Shown here: one piece after another, positions 18,885-20,088 of the stretch
How positions within the stretch are numbered: position 1 is the stretch's first letter
Layout: each line of letters begins with the position of its first letter
Source: JACRPH01 sp041665465
Lineage (GTDB): Archaea > Nanobdellota > Nanobdellia > Woesearchaeales > GW2011-AR9
Length of the DNA stretch: 20,088 nucleotides
Assembly: GCA_041665465.1 (NCBI GenBank)
Contig: JBAYIU010000002.1
Span: 1 to 20,088 of the forward strand
Reading direction: 5' to 3'
Notes under the pieces: model-generated
Told to the model about the DNA's origin: nothing
The model's database searches: none
Seen by the model: only the letters and a program-made list of their open reading frames with translations
Position numbers and translations under genes: made by a program

Positions 18885-20088
18885 ATGAAGAGATCAACCT
18901 TTTTCATCAGTACTACTTTTATCATCTTAGTTCTACTTCTTTATCCGGCATTAGCAGCAGCAGAAAAGAATGACTTTGGCTTGATTTCAGTAAATTCTTC
19001 TTCTGTTAAAGTTGAATTCTTGACTCCAATAATTTCTGAAACTAAAATTTTAACCGTCGATAATAATACTGTTGAAGTAAAAGCTAAATCTCTTAAAGAG
19101 TTACAGAACTGTATTATTTTAAGTAATTCTAAAATTACTGTTGATGTTGATTCATGTCCTGAATTAGAAAAACAGGCAAAGATTAGTTTTAAAGGAATAG
19201 AGTATAAAAATCCTAGAGTCTTTAGAAATGGTCTATGGGTAAAAGATATAAAACCCATTCAAGTGAGCAAGAATGAATATTATATTACTGTTGATGGTTT
19301 CTCTACTTGGGAATTAAAAGATTCAACCTTCAACGGTACTTTCAATAATATGACTCTTTATAGTGGAGCTTTAGGACTTCTAGCTGATACGGTATTCTCA
19401 ATGAATGATGATTGGAACAATACTAATGTAACCAGCACCGATACAACTCAAGATTATACCTCTTATAGTAGTAATGGAAGTTTAACTTACATTGAATATC
19501 ATACTGACTCTAGAGATCCTGCACACAGCGCATGGTATCAAGATTATTTAAGAATGGGGTCTGAATACAATTGGGTCGAGATTCCAAATGGAACTATTCT
19601 AATCAATCCAAACAACACGTGGAGTTTTGGAGGAGAATTTAATTTTAAAAGTAATAATAATCAGTTAATGGGAAAGCCAAATTCAGCTTCAAGTGGCTCT
19701 AATTTAGTGTTAAGTATTGGAAGTAACAATAAGTTTTCATGTAATTGCTTAAACTCAACAGGTAGTTCTATTGGAATATCAGGGACAACCAATGCTAGTA
19801 TAGACGGAGTAACTTACTATAATATTAGTTGTGTCTATAACGGAACAAATATACTACAGTATGTTAATGGAAATATTGATGGCACAAGCACCGAAGTAAC
19901 CTGTAATAGTTCATATAATTCTAGCTTTGGAATTGGTTCTTCTTTTGGAACATCAACCACTGTACATCATGGGAATATTAGAAACACTTTTTATTATAGA
20001 AGAACACTAAACAGTACGGAAGTAACTAACCCTTATTCAGCAAACTCAACAGATTTAATTTTTAAAATCCCTTTAAATGATACTAATG
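18885..20088 (+). CDS. Partial secreted LamG-type adhesin (runs off the window)
   Basis: Open from the ATG (SD GAGGT just upstream) to the last base, at least 401 residues and without a stop. A signal peptide is clear (FFISTTFIILVLLLYPALA then AAE). A first beta domain (about 30-155) with two cysteines is followed by a LamG/concanavalin-like domain (about 190-385) with AWYQDYLRMGSEYNWVEIP, WSFGGEFNFKSNNNQLMG, YYNISCVYNGTNILQYVNG and IRNTFYYRRTLNSTEV, the expected strand order. Many N-glycosylation sequons occur. It is probably a receptor-binding or adhesion protein. Its C-terminus, which might show an anchor, lies beyond the window. Confidence 0.85.
   Translation, partial: MKRSTFFISTTFIILVLLLYPALAAAEKNDFGLISVNSSSVKVEFLTPIISETKILTVDNNTVEVKAKSLKELQNCIILSNSKITVDVDSCPELEKQAKISFKGIEYKNPRVFRNGLWVKDIKPIQVSKNEYYITVDGFSTWELKDSTFNGTFNNMTLYSGALGLLADTVFSMNDDWNNTNVTSTDTTQDYTSYSSNGSLTYIEYHTDSRDPAHSAWYQDYLRMGSEYNWVEIPNGTILINPNNTWSFGGEFNFKSNNNQLMGKPNSASSGSNLVLSIGSNNKFSCNCLNSTGSSIGISGTTNASIDGVTYYNISCVYNGTNILQYVNGNIDGTSTEVTCNSSYNSSFGIGSSFGTSTTVHHGNIRNTFYYRRTLNSTEVTNPYSANSTDLIFKIPLNDTN

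Noticed and set aside
18941..19258. Minus-strand open frame near the right end
   Set aside because: It lies inside the + strand adhesin, which has a signal peptide, an SD and an uninterrupted frame to the window end.
1..20088. CRISPR arrays, tRNA or rRNA genes, insertion sequences, integrase
   Set aside because: No regularly spaced repeats, cloverleaf-like sequences, transposase motifs or tyrosine/serine recombinase motifs were found on reading. Integration machinery, if any, lies outside the window.

Overview
The window reads as most of the genome of a tailless, probably membrane-containing archaeal virus (or an integrated or defective relative) from an uncultivated host. Archaeal signs seen in the sequence are TATA boxes of the form AAAGTATTTAAA or TATATAA about 27-33 bases before leaderless starts, Shine-Dalgarno (SD) sites (GGAG, GAGGT) only on genes inside operons, T-rich terminators, and surface proteins with signal peptides crowded with N-glycosylation sequons. 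The DNA is AT-rich and every gene is on the + strand. The host cannot be named. The style of the sequon-rich surface proteins resembles DPANN-type archaeal genomes, but that is only an impression.

Layout. 1-399: gene-free left region with short repeats, hairpins and a TATA promoter. 400-3102: replication block with a basic DNA-binding protein (candidate terminal protein), a very small basic protein, a complete protein-primed family B DNA polymerase and a small unknown. 3119-3964: promoter, a 38-residue protein, an AbrB-like regulator, a beta-rich possible OB-fold protein and a hairpin terminator. 3969-8351: compact run of overlapping genes with small unknowns, small cysteine/zinc proteins, a GT-B glycosyltransferase, a SAM methyltransferase, a membrane-anchored HExxH protein and a GT-A glycosyltransferase. 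8371-9759: promoter with a perfect palindrome, a winged-helix-like protein, an orphan 315-residue protein and a zinc ribbon.

9761-13504: virion-assembly block with small single-pass membrane proteins, an ArdC-like antirestriction protein, a HerA/FtsK-type ATPase fused in frame to a multi-pass membrane domain that has its own internal start, and the likely major capsid protein (150 residues, beta-rich, codon-biased). 13516-20088: further structural genes (membrane proteins, LamG-like and beta-sandwich proteins, a sequon-rich spike, a holin-like protein) ending in a large LamG adhesin that runs off the window.

How the parts may work together (inference): the polymerase would start replication from a protein bound to the ends of a linear genome. 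The ATPase would package DNA into a capsid built from a small beta-barrel protein over a membrane containing the many short hydrophobic proteins. The glycosyltransferases may decorate the sequon-rich spikes. The ArdC-like protein may protect incoming DNA from host restriction. Protein-primed PolB, a packaging ATPase, a small beta-barrel capsid candidate and a virion-operon ArdC do not match any archaeal virus family I can name with confidence. The ATPase-membrane fusion with an internal start is the most unusual single feature.

Thirteen of the annotated genes are short (28-58 codons), and nine of these were found by reading the spaces between larger genes. The terminal adhesin is also annotated although it has no stop inside the window.
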